This document shows positions 5,166 through 5,492 of a stretch of 5,492 bases of DNA, in pieces. The stretch is from an uncultured Sulfuricurvum sp. GTDB taxonomy: Bacteria > Campylobacterota > Campylobacteria > Campylobacterales > Sulfurimonadaceae. The first letter of the stretch is position 1; the number at the start of each line of letters is the position of its first letter. The notes beneath the pieces were generated by a model. The model saw only the letters and a program-made list of their open reading frames with translations, was not told the origin of the DNA and did not search any database. The translations under genes were made by a program, and so were the position numbers. The stretch lies in assembly GCF_937936435.1 (NCBI RefSeq), contig NZ_CALDDG010000031.1, forward strand, positions 1 to 5,492. Direction: 5' to 3'.

Positions 5166-5492
5166 ATGCGAATAGCAATAATACTTGGGATCGCTTCTAT
5201 GCTGGGAGCCGCTGATCTTTCATCGGTCATTGAGAGTCCCGATGCGACGGCCATTCTGAAAAAAGATGCCCTGCCTGCACCGGCACATTACACAATGCCG
5301 GAAGGGTGTATTACAGAAGATGCCGCTGCGATTGCACGCGGAAAATATATTTTCCATAACCTAAACGGAAAAGATGCCAAAGAACCTGCTCCGGAAGGGT
5401 TGGTCAAAATCCTCCAGAACGGAAAAGAGAAACAATTCGGCAACTGTGTCGCCTGTCACAATTTCGGAGGGGCGAAAGGGTATGGAAACATC
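5166..5492 (+). CDS. soxX: Secreted monohaem cytochrome c, probable SoxX, N-terminal part
   Basis: The first 109 codons of a gene cut by the right edge. A short signal peptide (MRIAIILGIASMLGA, cleavage near residue 15-16) sends it to the periplasm. A CVACH haem-attachment motif (Cys94, Cys97, His98) lies in QFGNCVACHNFGGAKGYGNI. The layout, a lead region, ITEDAAAIARGKYIF, then GNCxACH and a Gly-rich stretch that should continue into a GPDL-like segment and the axial Met, fits SoxX. SoxX pairs with SoxA to attach thiosulfate to the SoxYZ carrier through a cysteine-disulfide and passes electrons to the respiratory chain. In Campylobacterota soxX is known to head a soxXYZAB cluster, so soxY should follow to the right. 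An extra Cys48 in EGCIT is not part of a haem motif. Another small class I cytochrome c is the alternative. The promoter before it carries possible response-regulator repeats, suggesting control by the upstream signalling genes. Confidence 0.72.
   Translation, partial: MRIAIILGIASMLGAADLSSVIESPDATAILKKDALPAPAHYTMPEGCITEDAAAIARGKYIFHNLNGKDAKEPAPEGLVKILQNGKEKQFGNCVACHNFGGAKGYGNI

Noticed and set aside
1..5492. Many CGATC, GATC and ATCGAT words across the window as a possible signal
   Set aside because: They are spread evenly through coding sequence and are explained by frequent Ile-Asp, Asp-Arg and Ser-Ile codon pairs rather than by a site cluster.
1..5492. CRISPR arrays, tRNA or rRNA genes, insertion sequences and riboswitches
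   Set aside because: I saw no regularly spaced repeats, tRNA-like cloverleaf, transposase motifs or known aptamer sequence in the short gaps between genes.

Overview
The window looks like a chromosomal segment from a sulfur-oxidising member of the Campylobacterota (Epsilonproteobacteria), close to Sulfuricurvum or Sulfurimonas. This assignment is an inference. It rests on the Helicobacter-like character of NadC (DTRKTRPLLR, MLKDTHL), on a sensor kinase of the HAMP-less type common in this phylum, on the probable soxX at the right end, and on a moderate base composition. All genes are on the + strand and packed tightly.

Layout. Positions 2-142 hold the last 46 codons of a ParE/RelE-family toxin whose start and antitoxin lie outside the window. 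A 70-base gap, which may carry a 15-codon mini-ORF ending in an ATGA overlap, leads to nadC (213-1028), quinolinate phosphoribosyltransferase of NAD synthesis. A 64-base gap with a good extended -10 element and a strong ribosome binding site precedes flhB (1093-2160), the flagellar export switch protein. Three signalling genes then follow with overlapping ends: a membrane-anchored periplasmic Cache-type sensor with no visible output domain (2160-3287), an OmpR/PhoB-type response regulator (3284-3937) and a histidine kinase with a TTG start (3927-5090). After a 75-base T-rich intergenic region, a secreted monohaem cytochrome c gene begins, most likely soxX, and runs off the right edge (5166-5492).

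How the parts may work together. The overlaps (TGATG, ATGA and 11 bases) suggest that flhB, the Cache protein, the regulator and the kinase are co-transcribed and translationally coupled. The Cache protein may feed a periplasmic signal to the kinase, forming a three-component system. The intergenic region before the cytochrome gene carries two tandem 11-bp TTTTACATT-type repeats just upstream of a TACAAT -10 box, the layout expected for a promoter activated by an OmpR/PhoB regulator. The testable proposal is that this sensor system controls the adjacent sox genes, possibly in response to a reduced sulfur compound. The ligand, the target promoter and any link to motility are inference, not shown by the sequence.
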